A stretch of 64,000 nt of DNA. Origin: Rotaria sp. Silwood1. Taxonomy: Eukaryota; Rotifera; Eurotatoria; Philodinida; Philodinidae. Below the pieces are notes generated by a model, which ran no database searches, was not told where the DNA came from, and was given only the letters and a program-made list of their open reading frames with translations. The translations under genes and the position numbers were made by a program. Shown piece after piece: positions 1 through 12,500 of this stretch. Every line of letters begins with the position of its first letter. Position 1 is the first letter of the stretch. The stretch covers positions 434,001-498,000 of the forward strand of contig CAJNOP010000027.1 in assembly GCA_905250075.1 (NCBI GenBank), given 5' to 3'.

Positions 1-48
1 TAAAATTTTCTTTCTTAAGTATTTTATTAAACTAGTTATTTTTCTTAC

Positions 49-3000
49 ATCTCCATCATCTTCATCTCCAGCTTCACCTGTGTAATAAAGTACAGCTTTA
101 GGTATAATTGAGTCTCGAAGCATATGACCAATTTCAAAATCAGCTGCTAACATGCGCATTTCATCACTATCTTCAAGTTCAGCATCAAGTTCTTCAGGTA
201 CTAAAAGAAATAAAATATATTTCTTTACAAAAAAAACAAAACAGAAGAAAATTTTTTATTAAATATACCAGTTGGTGGTGTAAAAAAATTAAAAAATGAA
301 TCTGTTTGTACTTCTTTAGTAACAACACGAATAGTACCACGATTTTTATGTTTTTGTCGTTTTTTAACCATTTTAATAGTTACATTTTTTCCTTTATTCC
401 ATTGAATTTCACAACCTTTTGATTTAACAATTTCTGGTCCTTCATATGATAATGGTTCATGTTCATCGGGTCCCGTACGAAGTTCATAAGATTTTGTTAA
501 TATTGTATTTGAAAAATATTCATTTGATGTAAATTCAAATTCAATTGTAAAACCTTTTTGTTGTGGTTCATCTTGCATTGTAATACGTACATCAATAAGA
601 TGTTTTAAGACAGGTTCATCTTGTTCCTAAATTAGAAAAGAAAAATACAGAACTTTTTACTTTATTCGAATAATGTTTTGTTTACAGTACTTTTATCAGC
701 TCTGAGAGAACATCTGAATTTTTGAATACTTGTAACCAAAATTCTGGAATACCGACGGCTTTTTCTAAAGAAAATAATAATAATAAATTAAACTATATGA
801 TTATTCGTTTTTCTTGTTAGTAGTAGGTGAAAAATCTGTCACAATAATGAGAAATTTCCCTCAACGAAGAGCAATTCTTCAAAACCTTTTCCTACTGTTT
901 AATTATAATGTAAATTAGCTTTGTCAATTAGATATTGTCTATTTTCCTTATAAGATAACGCTAATGGCCTTAAATCCTGGTGAAACCCTCGAAACACAGT
1001 GGGCAACCATTTGAAAAAAAGAATCAAAATCTTAGTTCGAATTTTAATTTAAATACAAGTTTTTTGTAAAACTAATCATATCTAACGATAGCTTTTATTT
1101 AGATTAAAAGCTCATTCGAGCTTTCTATGGACATTATCATCATTACATTCACATTTGTTTTATATCATGATATATTTAAAGAATGAACGCAAAGAATATT
1201 TGTAGTTACTCAGTTATAATATGATTATTTCCAGGCTTCAGGCAAGATGCAATCGAGTTTCTTTATCTACTCTAGACATAACAAAGTTTTCAAATACTCT
1301 GGATGATCTATCTATGATAAAAAGATACAATTTTATCGGCAACAAGCGTCATCAGAATTTCGCAAATCTTACTAATCATCATCATTCATCGGAGATAGGA
1401 TTAATAATGTATAGGTTTTACTCAACAAATATATAAGAAAATTACAAGTCATTCAGACTCTCTTTGTATGACATGTATAATACATGATACACACGTGTCG
1501 TGAATGAAGTCTTGAGTGAGGATACAAGTATTTTGGAAGTATGGTACTATTATGACAACATGCAATACAATCCAGAAGGATGATACGTGAAAGAACCCAA
1601 AGCTTTCTCTTGAAATTTATGTTGCTTGGGCATTATAGAAAATTTTATGTTATACACCGAAATGAAAATGTGTGAGTTATTTAAACTCAACCATCAACTA
1701 CCAGATCTTTTTGGAACTTTCAACGAGATTCTTCCAGATTTTTCATGGAAGAATGCCGAGTATCTAGATGAACAAAAACAATGTGTTGGGTCATCTTGTA
1801 GTATTTCAGATGTTTTTGTTAGCTAATAACAATTGAGATAAAAGAAAAATAGCGTATATTATTTTTCAAGACATAATAATGATTGTTCGAAACAGTCTAC
1901 TCGTATAAAATTTCATTAATAGTTCAAAAATCGACTTGCAAAATTAAAAATATATGTTTATTTAGTGCATTGGAAAATATTGTATTTGTTAGACAATTCT
2001 TAAACCTTCAAATATCATAACATTTTTGCTCATTTTGGAAGGATGAGGTGACGAGTAGAGAGTGACGATAGAAGTTAATGGCTAGATTGAGAATTAGCAG
2101 GATAAAAAAGTTTTCTATGTTGTTATCTTTCCTTCGACGGCTTCATCGTGGTTTGTAGTAAACCGTTTGTTATACACACACGTATATATCACAAAAAACA
2201 AAAGAAAGGTTAATCTAAACAACGACTCATACAGAACTAATTCTCTAATACTACTCATATTTAGAGAACATAGCAAAATACAATGTAAATGTAATATAAG
2301 ATATTTACATGTCAAAAGCTTTTATGTAAATAATAATTTTCTGAAACTCGAACAATTATCCCTAACGCACGTGAATATACACCAATAGAATCTATAGGTT
2401 TGGGTAGTAAAATTTCTCTAATTAAATGAACCTAATATATCTTCAATCTTTAACAAACATACTATATTTTCTATAAGCAATAAAACTGAAAGTGAACTTT
2501 TGCAGTAAAAATTTTAATCATCAATATAGCATTATTTATAACTTTGTTTTAATCTTGATCATATTTTATCTATTCTTTACGAATAATTAACCAATCTTCT
2601 TCTGCATCATCAGACGGAGACAAACAATAATTTTCCAGGGCATAGAAATATATCTTATAAAACATCTGAGTGCGGATTGACAAGGTTATCTTGCTTCATT
2701 TATTCTTTTTTACTCTTGGTTATCCTTTCCTAATTGAAACACTTTCATAAAACATTCATTCCAACAACTTTTCTACATAATATTCATATCTCAAATAGAA
2801 GAGTTTGTTTTTATATAAATGATCAACAACCATGGGCTCTAACAAAATATACTAATCGAAATAATATCATCTCGCAGATACGAATGCTTCTATTTTTCTT
2901 AACAATTCCCAAATAATGAGAATAACTGATATATTATATCAATGTATAAAAGGACAAATGAAAAAAAAAACATCTGCGGTCTTTTATACTAGATGACATT

Positions 3001-5437
3001 GTTATGCATTCAAGGTCATGCGAAATAAATATCGAGGTTTTTCTTTTTTGTGATCTATATTTCTATGAAATCGTAAACCCTAAATTGATCATTATTAATC
3101 TTTCAAATTAATCCATCATCATACCTTCCTCTTTTTTTTGTTCGTCGGTTTTTTCTCCAGTTTCTGCTTTCTTAGCTTCTTCATCATGCTATAAATTAAC
3201 AATATTACTAGATTATTCATATCAAAACTAATAATTCATACTTCATCCTCATCAAATGCACATTTAGCTTCAGCATCTGTTGGTTCATATATTCCTTTAA
3301 CAATATTCACACGCTGAAAAGAACAAAAAAAAAACAAAACAGAATTAAATATCAAAATAAAATATTAAAACAAATCTCTACTTTTTCATAAAGTGGTTGA
3401 TATTTGTTTAAATATCGACATTCAAGTGCATGAACTTCTTCAAAAAATTTTGCTTCAATTTTATGATGTTCAACTTGAAGATTTCGAAGTGCATTTACAC
3501 GACGTACAACTTCTGGTGGTAAACTATACAAAAAAACAAAAAACAAATCAAATTTATTATCTACTTGTGTTCATTGTCTTTTTAAAATTATGCATAATAA
3601 TCATCTAATAGATAACTATTATGATAAAAACTATCGTTATAACATACATTTACTTGATCAAAAAAAGGAAAATAATAATAATAATAGCACAATAGTATAC
3701 TAGTACTAATAACTTAATAAGGCAGTTATATATGCATGCCGAAATAATAAAAAAAGACTCTCATATACATATATCTTTAACCTAGATTTCTATGACATTT
3801 TGTTGTATTTCTATGATGAGAATAGAAGAAAAAAAAAGAGTCTGTACTGTATTCGCTCTCTGTGTTTTTCCTTTTCTAGATATTATAAGAAGAAATAATG
3901 AATGGTTATAAGGTCATCGTGTTTTTAGAGATCTTTACATCAAATATCAAGATATTCAATTGAATATTTTAACAAATTTCTATTTAGTTTAATATAAAAT
4001 GTTTTCTTGTGATCTCATTATTCATCAGATAACCTATATATCGTTCGAGTCGAGAAGTTTAACTTGTAGTGACAATAGCGAGGACAAATAAAACTGCATC
4101 TCTTACAGCAATACATGAAATTTAGACTGGAAACTTTGTTAAATAAAACTAAAATTCTTTTAAATCTTCTTTCTGAATCTTAATGACACAACAAATGAAA
4201 AAGACTCGAAAGCGAAATTTATATTTACAACTAGAGATGTGCGAAACTAAGTATTTTTAATTCCAGTTTAGAGAAAAGTACTCCAAAATTTATTCGTATC
4301 ACATCTAAAAAGATGTTTTTGAATTATGATCTAATTTGCATGACTTATAAGATCATTCGTTTATTACTATAGGATATTTAGCTTTAGCCTTTAGTTTCAA
4401 TTGAAATAAGTTTTGTTCTTATAGCTCCGGCACGGCACATCTCTATTCATGACAGCCAATGATATGAAAATAGCTTAAACTTCTCAACTATAATCATATA
4501 TAATAATTTATTTTGACTGTTTAATAACTATTACATCAAACAACTCAATTTATTCAGATCTAACAAGGGTGCTTTTCCCAAATGAACTACGAATATTTTG
4601 AAAAGAATTTCTGCCTTTAGCTTATTGCTGCGAAAATGCTACATTTTTTTAAATGAATGTCGTGATTCACATTAGAAAGACTGATTTTCAAATTTCGACA
4701 TGAAGCTTTGTAAAGACATAGGTCTTAGTGAGAAAAGTGTCTTGTAGAAATTGCAGATATGTTTGCTATTCCTATTTTAAGATATTGCAATGATCAAAGC
4801 TTGTCTCTTACATTCTCATATGTATCAGCAGATTCGATGTTTTTATTTCAGGACAGAAGCAAATTGAAAAATTTGAAATTTTTCCAAATCTATTTTCATC
4901 AAGGTCTATTTCTATGCAAAGTCTTAACTCGAAATTCGAAAAATCAGCTTTTCTAATATTCTTCAGGGAGCCACAGCATTCATTAAAAAGATACCATTGA
5001 AATGTCATAGTTACACAGCAAATAGCTATAAGCACAAAATATTTTCAAGATTTTTCATAGCGCATCTGTTCCATATAAGAGGTAATCACGGCATATTCAA
5101 GAGAATCAAATAAATTTTAGTTGAAAACTATTAAAGATTTGATAACATTTTGTTCTGGATATTGAACGTGCTGATACTAAGACATTATTGGATATCTTTG
5201 TTTTTCTTTATTATACCTTCCAACAAGAAATGATCCAGCATCATCACCCATTGAATCAAATCGTTGTTGAACATTTTGAAGAAAATCTGGATTTCCTAGT
5301 GCTGTCGAAGGTGTACCGGCAGTATTAGCACCACTAGCTGATGGTGACGTAACTGCTTGTGCTGATGGTAATTGAGCACTGGTTGCTGATGATTCAACGG
5401 TTGATGTTGGTGCTTGAACGTTATCGTTTTTGTCCAT
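49..5437 (-). CDS. NAP1L1: NAP1-family nucleosome assembly protein (3' end beyond window)
   Basis: Histone H2A/H2B chaperone of the NAP family, acting in nucleosome assembly and histone shuttling. Coding exons read on the minus strand: 5437-5217, 3523-3382, 3313-3242, 3188-3125, 764-691, 626-269 and 200-49; the donor at 48/47 shows it continues outside the window. All junctions checked keep frame. Exon 1 gives a Ser/Thr/Ala/Pro-rich leader, then a NAP motif (NPDFLQNVQQRFDSM) aligning with the family's 'NPQ-LAALQERL' helix. Exon 2 carries LPPEVVRRVNALRNLQ and the dimerisation helix. Later exons carry IPEFWLQVFKN, LTKSYELR, KGKNVTIK and DSFFNFF, all NAP landmarks, then the start of the acidic tail (GDEDDGD). 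Start chosen at 5437 because the ATG lies just inside an exon whose acceptor at 5452 implies a 5'UTR intron. Two introns are very long (about 1.7 and 2.4 kb) against about 55-70 nt for others. Confidence 0.93.
4228..4448. mobile_element. Possible older hAT-like miniature in the first NAP1 intron
   Basis: Ends read TAGAGATGTGCGAAAC at 4232 and GGCACATCTCTA at about 4443, an inverted pair like the ends of the 15015 element. The adjoining 8-mers (TTTACAAC and TTCATGAC) match at only five of eight positions, so the duplication has decayed or the call is wrong. Confidence 0.35.
4560..5100. mobile_element. Long fold-back element in the first NAP1 intron
   Basis: The left arm (about 4585-4740, containing TTTAGCTTATTGCTGCGAAA, AAATGAATGTCGTGATTCAC and CAAATTTCGACATGAAGCTT) is the imperfect reverse complement of the right arm (about 4885-5055, read on the minus strand as TTATAGCTATTTGCTGTGTA, TAATGAATGCTGTGGCTCCC and CGAATTTCGAGTTAAGACTT). 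The arms are about 170 bp and separated by about 140 bp. A third, single-arm copy lies at 45905-46065. No terminal duplication was fixed, so exact ends are uncertain. Confidence 0.65.
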
Positions 5438-5978
5438 TCTGTATTTCTTCTGAAAAAAATCCATAAAAAATTAATGAAATTTTCTAATATAATGTTCTAC
5501 GAAAAAAGAAAACAGATTAAATACACAAACACATCGAATTTTTAATCTAGAGAACATTCTAAAAGAGAAAAGAGAAATCTATCAGAAAACAAAAAGACGA
5601 AAGATAAACGTTTGCTGCGCAATTTTTTGGATTTCTTTCTTCATATGTTTCCATTTTTCAATTGACCAATCAAATATCGATTGAGCAATATATTTGTAAT
5701 TTTTTATCTATTTCAATTTTCTTTTTAAATATATTTCATTATCATAAAAATAATTTTTTGACTAGATTTATTTTATTAAAAAATGTATTCAAAAAAAAAT
5801 AAACATTTGCCTAGCGACCTCATCTATTGGATATGACAGTTAAACAATGGATTCAGGAAAAAAAAATCACATTTGATCATCATAGTTATTATTATTTTTT
5901 TCTTCATTTGTATATTATTGTTTATTATTTAACTCATATTGTTTATCTCATTTTAATTCAGATATTTAACATTTTCTA
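5438..5978. promoter_or_regulatory. Divergent intergenic region between NAP1 and HAPSTR1 starts
   Basis: About 540 bp separates the two start codons, which point away from each other, so the promoters of both genes probably lie here. It includes a 5'UTR intron of NAP1 (acceptor near 5452). A CCAAT pentamer is visible near 5664 (GACCAATCAAATATCGATTG). No convincing TATA box position can be fixed in such AT-rich DNA. The regulatory role is inferred from gene arrangement only. Confidence 0.4.
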
Positions 5979-7036
5979 ATGTCGAATTTTGGTGATTCAA
6001 CTGATATTGGTGATTCTCCGGAGCGTACTGGAATACCTAGTAGTACTAATCTATCATCATCAATTGATAGTGAAGAAACTGCTTTATCAAAATATGAACA
6101 TGAGTTGGAACGGATGATAAATGAAAGTTTAGTTAATGGACAAGATTTATATACACAAAAATTATTTATTGCCTTTCAAAATGCTGCTAAAGCTGTAACA
6201 AAAATGTTTCGTGGTAAGTTAAAACATTTTATAAAACAAAAAAAAATAAAAATTATTCCTTACATAATTTTATTTTAGAACGTTCTAATGGAACTGCCAA
6301 TTGGAATACATTTCATGCAGCAGCTGGATCAGTTACAATGCTTTATAAAGGTAAAAAAATTTATATAAATTTATATAATGTTGTTGTTTTTTTTTTCTTT
6401 TCGATTTGTAGAAAGTCTTGATGCATTAAAAGATTCCATTCAATTAGGTATTATCAATGGTGAACAACGTAAAACCAAAGAATTATTATGTTGGGCACGT
6501 CGTAAACAACGGCGTCATATACGTACAGAAGAAGTTTATGATTATTTAATTGGTCGACCACCATATCGTTTTGCATCTCGACCTTATAATCCTAACAGTT
6601 CATTAGGAACAACCGAAATTGGTAGTACGAACAGTGGTACAACAAATAGCAGTAGTTTACGTCGGCAAGATTCAGCTACAGAATTGACAACAAATCAAAA
6701 TCAGCCTATTGTTGATGATCTACAAACATTTCGACAAGCACTTGTCATGCATGGTAACGAAAAAAAAAGAAATATTTTATTTGATTTTTTTTTTTATTTT
6801 AAAACTATTATTTTTCATTATTTTTAGATATTGACAATGCTAATCGTAATGTTCATTCGAATTCATATCGTCATCAATCACCATCACCACCAACAACAGC
6901 TCAACAACTTGAAAGTTTTGTTCGTCAACAAGTTGCTGATCATTTAGCACGTAAACGTGATTGGCATTCAGCAGATTTATTTAATGGTTCAAATGCATCG
7001 GATTTTCAGAAACCAAAACGTGGCCGACATATGTGA
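5979..7036 (+). CDS. HAPSTR1: HAPSTR1 / C16orf72 homologue (UPF0472)
   Basis: Homologue of human C16orf72 (HAPSTR1), a nuclear partner of the E3 ligase HUWE1 in stress signalling. Four exons: 5979-6213, 6279-6350, 6412-6753, 6828-7036; every junction is GT-AG and in frame, giving 285 aa, close to the human protein. Family landmarks are visible: a first helix FIAFQNAAKAVTKMFR, the related repeat FHAAAGSVTMLYKESLDAL, then LGIINGEQRKTKELLCWARR and the basic RRHIRTEEVYDYLIGRPP, and later DDLQTFRQALVMHG, matching human 'DLQPFREAIALHG'. The C-terminus is basic (KPKRGRHM). Introns are 61-74 nt. The middle is Ser/Thr/Asn-rich and low complexity. It lies head to head with NAP1. Recognition rests on remembered family motifs, not on a search. 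Confidence 0.88.
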
Positions 7037-9575
7037 AAAAAGAAAAATTAATATTTCTATTTAAAAAAAAATCAGCTTATTACGTATCTTTTTTTTTTCG
7101 TCTCGGCTGTATTTATTATTATTATTATTATTTTTTTCGCGTAACGCGGATATTTTTCTTTTTTTTTTTCATTTTTGCTTATCATCCAAATATCTTTTTT
7201 TTGTGCTCTCTTGGATTTTCTTTTCATGTACAGTTGTTTAATCCTGTTTGTTCTCTGTTTTTTGTTTCTTTTGTTCTAACTATCTGGATGATATTGCTCA
7301 ATTTAACTTAAAAGGTTTGGTATCGTTGTCGTCATTTCCTACTACTCTAATTGATCATGTTCCTTTTTTTTCTTCTTGTCCCACTTTCAAAATAAACAAC
7401 TATAAACAAATAGAAATACGAAATTAATTGATGTAATCAATAGAATAAAGATGCATCAATATCTATTTGTTTTTTTCGTGAAATTTATCATGAAAATAAA
7501 TCGTATTTTTATTTGTTTTCAATTTTCACAACTGATTTGTTTATAGAATCACAACATATTATGACAGCATTTAATGATAAATTTTGGAACCAATGTTTAA
7601 CAATACTTAATTTAAAACATGCATTTCTTTTTTATGAATCAATTAATGTATTAAGAAACTTTTAGGTGAGAATTAAAACTTAATGAAAAATCATTTTCAT
7701 ATAACTAAATTTATATTTCATGATAAGACTTAATTAAATAATCTTGTCGAAATATCACATAATAGAAGTAAATAAATAGTTATTTTAACTCAACATTTTA
7801 CATTACTAAAAGCAATAAAATAAGAAACAACCGTCCATAAACCTTGATACAATGTTATGTGTACTTTGTATCACACATGATTAGTCATGTATTTACTTAA
7901 TAACATTATGAAAAGAGTAATTTATAAATTAACTTATAATAAGTATAAGTATGATTCCATTCGCCGGCATATTAATTTTCTCTTATTGAAATAACTTTTG
8001 ATTATTATCTTTATACCATATGAAGAATATGTTGAAAACAAAAATCAATTTATTAGTTTTTGTTTAGAGATTAAAATCGGACACCTTAAATACTACATTG
8101 ATACTGATATCAATCTGTATATATTGATCATGAATATATATATTTATATATATATCTATATCGAAAATCTCATTTATATTCATATTTATATAATTTTTTT
8201 TTGTGTCATGACATTTTTAGATAGCTCGAAATAAACTTAATAATTCATAATTCTTCAAAAAAAAAAAAATGTTTCGTGACTATTTAGCTGATTGCATTTT
8301 TTTTAGAAAGACTATGAATTGATAGCTTGTTTTTCCTATTCTTGTTGAAAATATTTCATGTTCTTGTTATAAAAATAAAATTAATTGTCTATATACTCAT
8401 TTATATTATACTTTTTAGTTATGTTTAACTCAGAGATAAACATGTTACTAAATGACAAAAACAAAATATTTTAAATAAATACATTGAATTAATTATTTTA
8501 CTATTGTTAAACAATTATTATTCTATTTAAATATGGAAAATAAAATTTTATTTTAACTTTTTGAATGAAAGTTTATTGACATGTTTCTTTAATTAGAAAT
8601 ACTTGGTTATACATTCTATATCTATCACGATCACTATTACATTTTGTATTGTAGTAAAAAATGTTCACGTATTATTCCGTACATACGTGAAAATTCTTCA
8701 TCATAAAAATTTTTTTTTTTCATTCGACGAAATAAACTACAAACATTATCTCGTATTTTTTTTTCTTATATATTATAGGCAAATGAACGTTGCTTTGAAT
8801 GTCAATCGTTCAAATTCAAAGATATTTTTTCTGAATATTCTCTCATTATTTGTATCAACGTTATATTAAAACAGACCGAACGCAATGTTGGTAAATATCT
8901 GTGCATTTAACCGCATCAAGGCAAGATAAAGACAAATAAAAGATAAGAGTGCATTTTTTTTTTTCATTCGTAAAGCCAATTAAGAAGAGGTCATATTCGT
9001 TTGAACTTGATTGAAATATTAAATGATTCGTTTTTTGAACCAATTCAAAACTTACATTTTAGTGACAAACAGTTTTTCAGTTAAATGAAAAATATTATTT
9101 TCATGAATTCAATGATTGTCCTTCTTTTGCGTGTAATATATATCAAAAAGTTGATATATACCATAAAAAAAAAACAAAATTCAATATTCATTGTGTCATT
9201 GAACGTATGTGTATTTGCTTTATAATTCGATAACAAAAATAAAAGCAATCAAAGTCTATGAAATTATTTCTTCTATGTTCGAAAAACAGATGTCATTGGT
9301 TTTGCTCAACATTCTCTCGCTCAATTTTCACACACATTCACAAAAAATTTTTCGTACAAATATACGAAAAGAAAAAAAAACCAATAAAGAAACATCATCA
9401 TCATCTGTCTACAAGGCACACTAAAAACACAAAGGAATAGTTTTAGGGTAATCATATGAACGAACAAAGCACAAAAACCGGGGTGGGACTGTTGCAGAAA
9501 AAAAAAATAAACGAAAGCGCAATATTAAAAAAAAGAAAACAAAAGAAAACAAAAAAACAAAACTTCTCATCGATC
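7037..9575. other. Gene-poor AT-rich intergenic DNA
   Basis: About 2.5 kb between the HAPSTR1 stop and the TTLL stop. It contains long T and A runs and a TA-rich simple repeat near 8128-8165. Open frames here are rich in Phe, Tyr and Ile, come from the T-runs and have no recognisable motif. It should hold the 3'UTRs of the two converging genes. No element ends were recognised. Confidence 0.5.
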
Positions 9576-12500
9576 TCATTTTGGTGTTGGTAAAGACAGT
9601 GATGATATTACAGTATCATTTGCTGAAACTTTTGTTAAATGTAGTCGTTTAAATTGCTCAAGTGATGCAAGATCGCATAAAGATTCTAATTTATTTCCAA
9701 CTGATATCGATGAACCATTAACAGCTATTTCTTTTGTAGAATCAACATTTCCACCACTTGAAGTAGCATTTATAGGAAGACGAGTTATAGTGGAACCACA
9801 CGAAACCAAATAGAGACCGCCTTAATAAAATAAGTTAATTCAATAAAAATTCTGCTAAATTATTTTAATATTTTTAATCAACTTTGCTTACCAGTTTTTA
9901 TAGAATCATTTGAAGGTCAGTGTATAGTAAATAGAAAATCAGAAGAAGAAGAAGAAGAATATGGGTGTATACATGCATGATTTATGTGTAGAACGTGTGA
10001 AGGCCAAGAAAAGGAGGTTGAATATTGTCCAAGTACGTGTTGTAAATGTTCAAATGATATATATGTATTTGTTTCTTTTTTTTAACCCAACAGACCTGTC
10101 CGTGTTCGTGGTATTGTATTTGCACTTTTAGTCCGTATTGATGAATCAAATGTTGTGTTAGCTGAAGTTACGTTTGTTTTAGGTAATATATTTGTCGGTA
10201 TTTGTGGCATAGTATTTGTCGGTAATAAAATACGATTAATATTGGTATATGGAAGATTATTTTCTGATGAACGTAATGCTTGTTGATAACGACCATTTCT
10301 TGAACTATTTTGTGAAACTGCTATCACCTAAAATAAAAAGACAAAACAAGAAATAATGAAAAACCTATCTAATAAGTTAATATATAAGCAACTATTGTTA
10401 AAGTTTTTCATCAAAAAGAAAAAGATGTACATTTCTTGTTGATCGATTTTCAAATTTCGATTGCATTTGTTGCTGTTGATTACTAAAATATTGTTGAAAA
10501 ACTTGTGTTGATGCTCCATTGTTTGCTATATATCGATTTAATTGTGCATTAGGAAATTTTGAACCGACTTGTTGAACCAAAGAAAGATTTTGTGATGATT
10601 CAGCTATATCAATAGGCGGCTAAAAGAAAACCAGATCATAAAAAATTAGGTTCTTATGAATTACTTGATTATCCAACAAAAGTCAAATCTATACTCAAAC
10701 AATTACTTCATTCAAGATTATATGCCGATTTAGACATCGTGCCGAATACGTGATAATTCACGACCATCAAAAAATGCAAAAAACACGTATAGGAAGATCT
10801 ACCATCATAGGCGACGCACTAGCGAGACAATAGAGTGTAATTGCTTCCCCAAGAACAAATTCAGGAAGCTACAGTAAGTTATTGCTTTTTATAAGCGTTT
10901 CAGTTTCCTAGATTTAATAAGTGCAACTCTGCTACTCATACGAACATGAATCGTATACCAGTAACAAGAAGTTACTACTTCTCCTAAAGAAATGACCTTG
11001 CACTACTTATTACTAACATCGTTTATGATCACCTAAAAAGGATCAGAAAATCTCATTTTGCTGTCTACCTCAATTGCAAAAGAACTCGGATTTCAAAATC
11101 ACCATACGTCTAGTTTATAATAGGTTAGTATTCTTCGGTTTTGTGAATTTTCACAAGGGAAGCACAGTTCTCGATTAGGAAAGGGAAGAGACTCCTTCCA
11201 AAATGTCCAACTTTCTCCTAATATTTTACTCCACTTGAGAAAATTTCATCATGAGGTAAATAGGATTGGAACAGGCCCTGGGAAAGGGATGCAGTCAAGT
11301 GAGTCTCTTTCTTCTTTCTCCCATCGGTCACCATTTCTAACACTCTGAGAATGGAAGCATTTTCAGTCGACTTTCTAGCCCTTTCCAACTCTAAACAATT
11401 TCAAAAACTCTCAGTGAAAGTAACTAGCGAACAATCTTTTTTGATTTTGCTTATGATGATCATGTTGAAACTGGCTATACTTTTGAATGACCTCGTAATC
11501 GGTAAAACGTCTAGATCAGTAGCTAATCCCATATGAAGTAACTGTTTAAATATAGATTTGACTTTTCACGATCATTTGGTTTACAAGAAGATATAAAAAA
11601 ATTTTATTTTCTTTAAATTTATTTACTGCAGCATGATATTGCGTATTTGTTACTGTATTAGTATTATTTGTGATTGGAACATTCGCCATTGTTCCTGGTG
11701 TACCGAATAACAAACGATGACACATATCAATAACACCTAGTTGTTTTTTAAAGATTATAAAAAAATTTTTTCAGTAAAATTTTCTTTGTTTTTACTTTCT
11801 TACCCATTCCGCGCATGAGAGTTTCACGTTGTTTAAGTAATGTCATTCTTTCAAATTCTTCATTTTCATCTATTTCCGTGGGTCTTAATGATTCTCCATA
11901 AGTTTGAACTGGTGAAATGGCTAAAGTGGCATTCTAAAAACAATTTAAAAAAAATAATTCTATTATTCTTAGTATTACATAATAGATATATGCTTGAATA
12001 TTTAGATACACTAGGCAAAGAAAAAGAATAGCAACGATGAATAGTGAAATAGTTTACCATTGACTGACGATGAGAAAAAGCCAATTTCTATAAATTTTCT
12101 CCAGATTAGTAAATTAGTTAAGAGATAGAGGAGAAAAAAAATGAAATAATACGAAAAAAAGGAATTATAATCTTACGGCTGTCAGACGTTTTAATGGTGT
12201 TCGATTAAACGATGAACTTCTTGATGATTTAACAGTTCCTAACGGTCGTCGTGTTGGACTTTCACCAAAAACTTCTCTTGAACTATGATTACTTGCACCG
12301 GAATATACTTTTCGATTTTTAAATGCATTTAATTTATCTTGTTTTCTTTGTAATTCATCAATTTGCGCTCTATTATATAAAATGAAAAAAATAACTTAAT
12401 GTTTCTTCTCTTTTTTTTTTGTGTCTAACGGATGATGATCAAAAAGTTTTTAGACAAGATATGTGCTTACTTTTGATTCGATAGCAAGTGTTTCCAGCGA

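Noticed and set aside
4759..5035. Overlapping frames on both strands in the NAP1 intron (GLFLCKVLTRNSK and antisense)
   Set aside because: They are translations of a fold-back repeat; the similar peptide at 45993-46193 reflects the repeat, not a protein family.
7033..7311. 92-codon frame rich in Phe, Tyr and Leu after HAPSTR1
   Set aside because: It begins at a GTG overlapping the HAPSTR1 stop and is made of translated T-runs; no motif or splice context.
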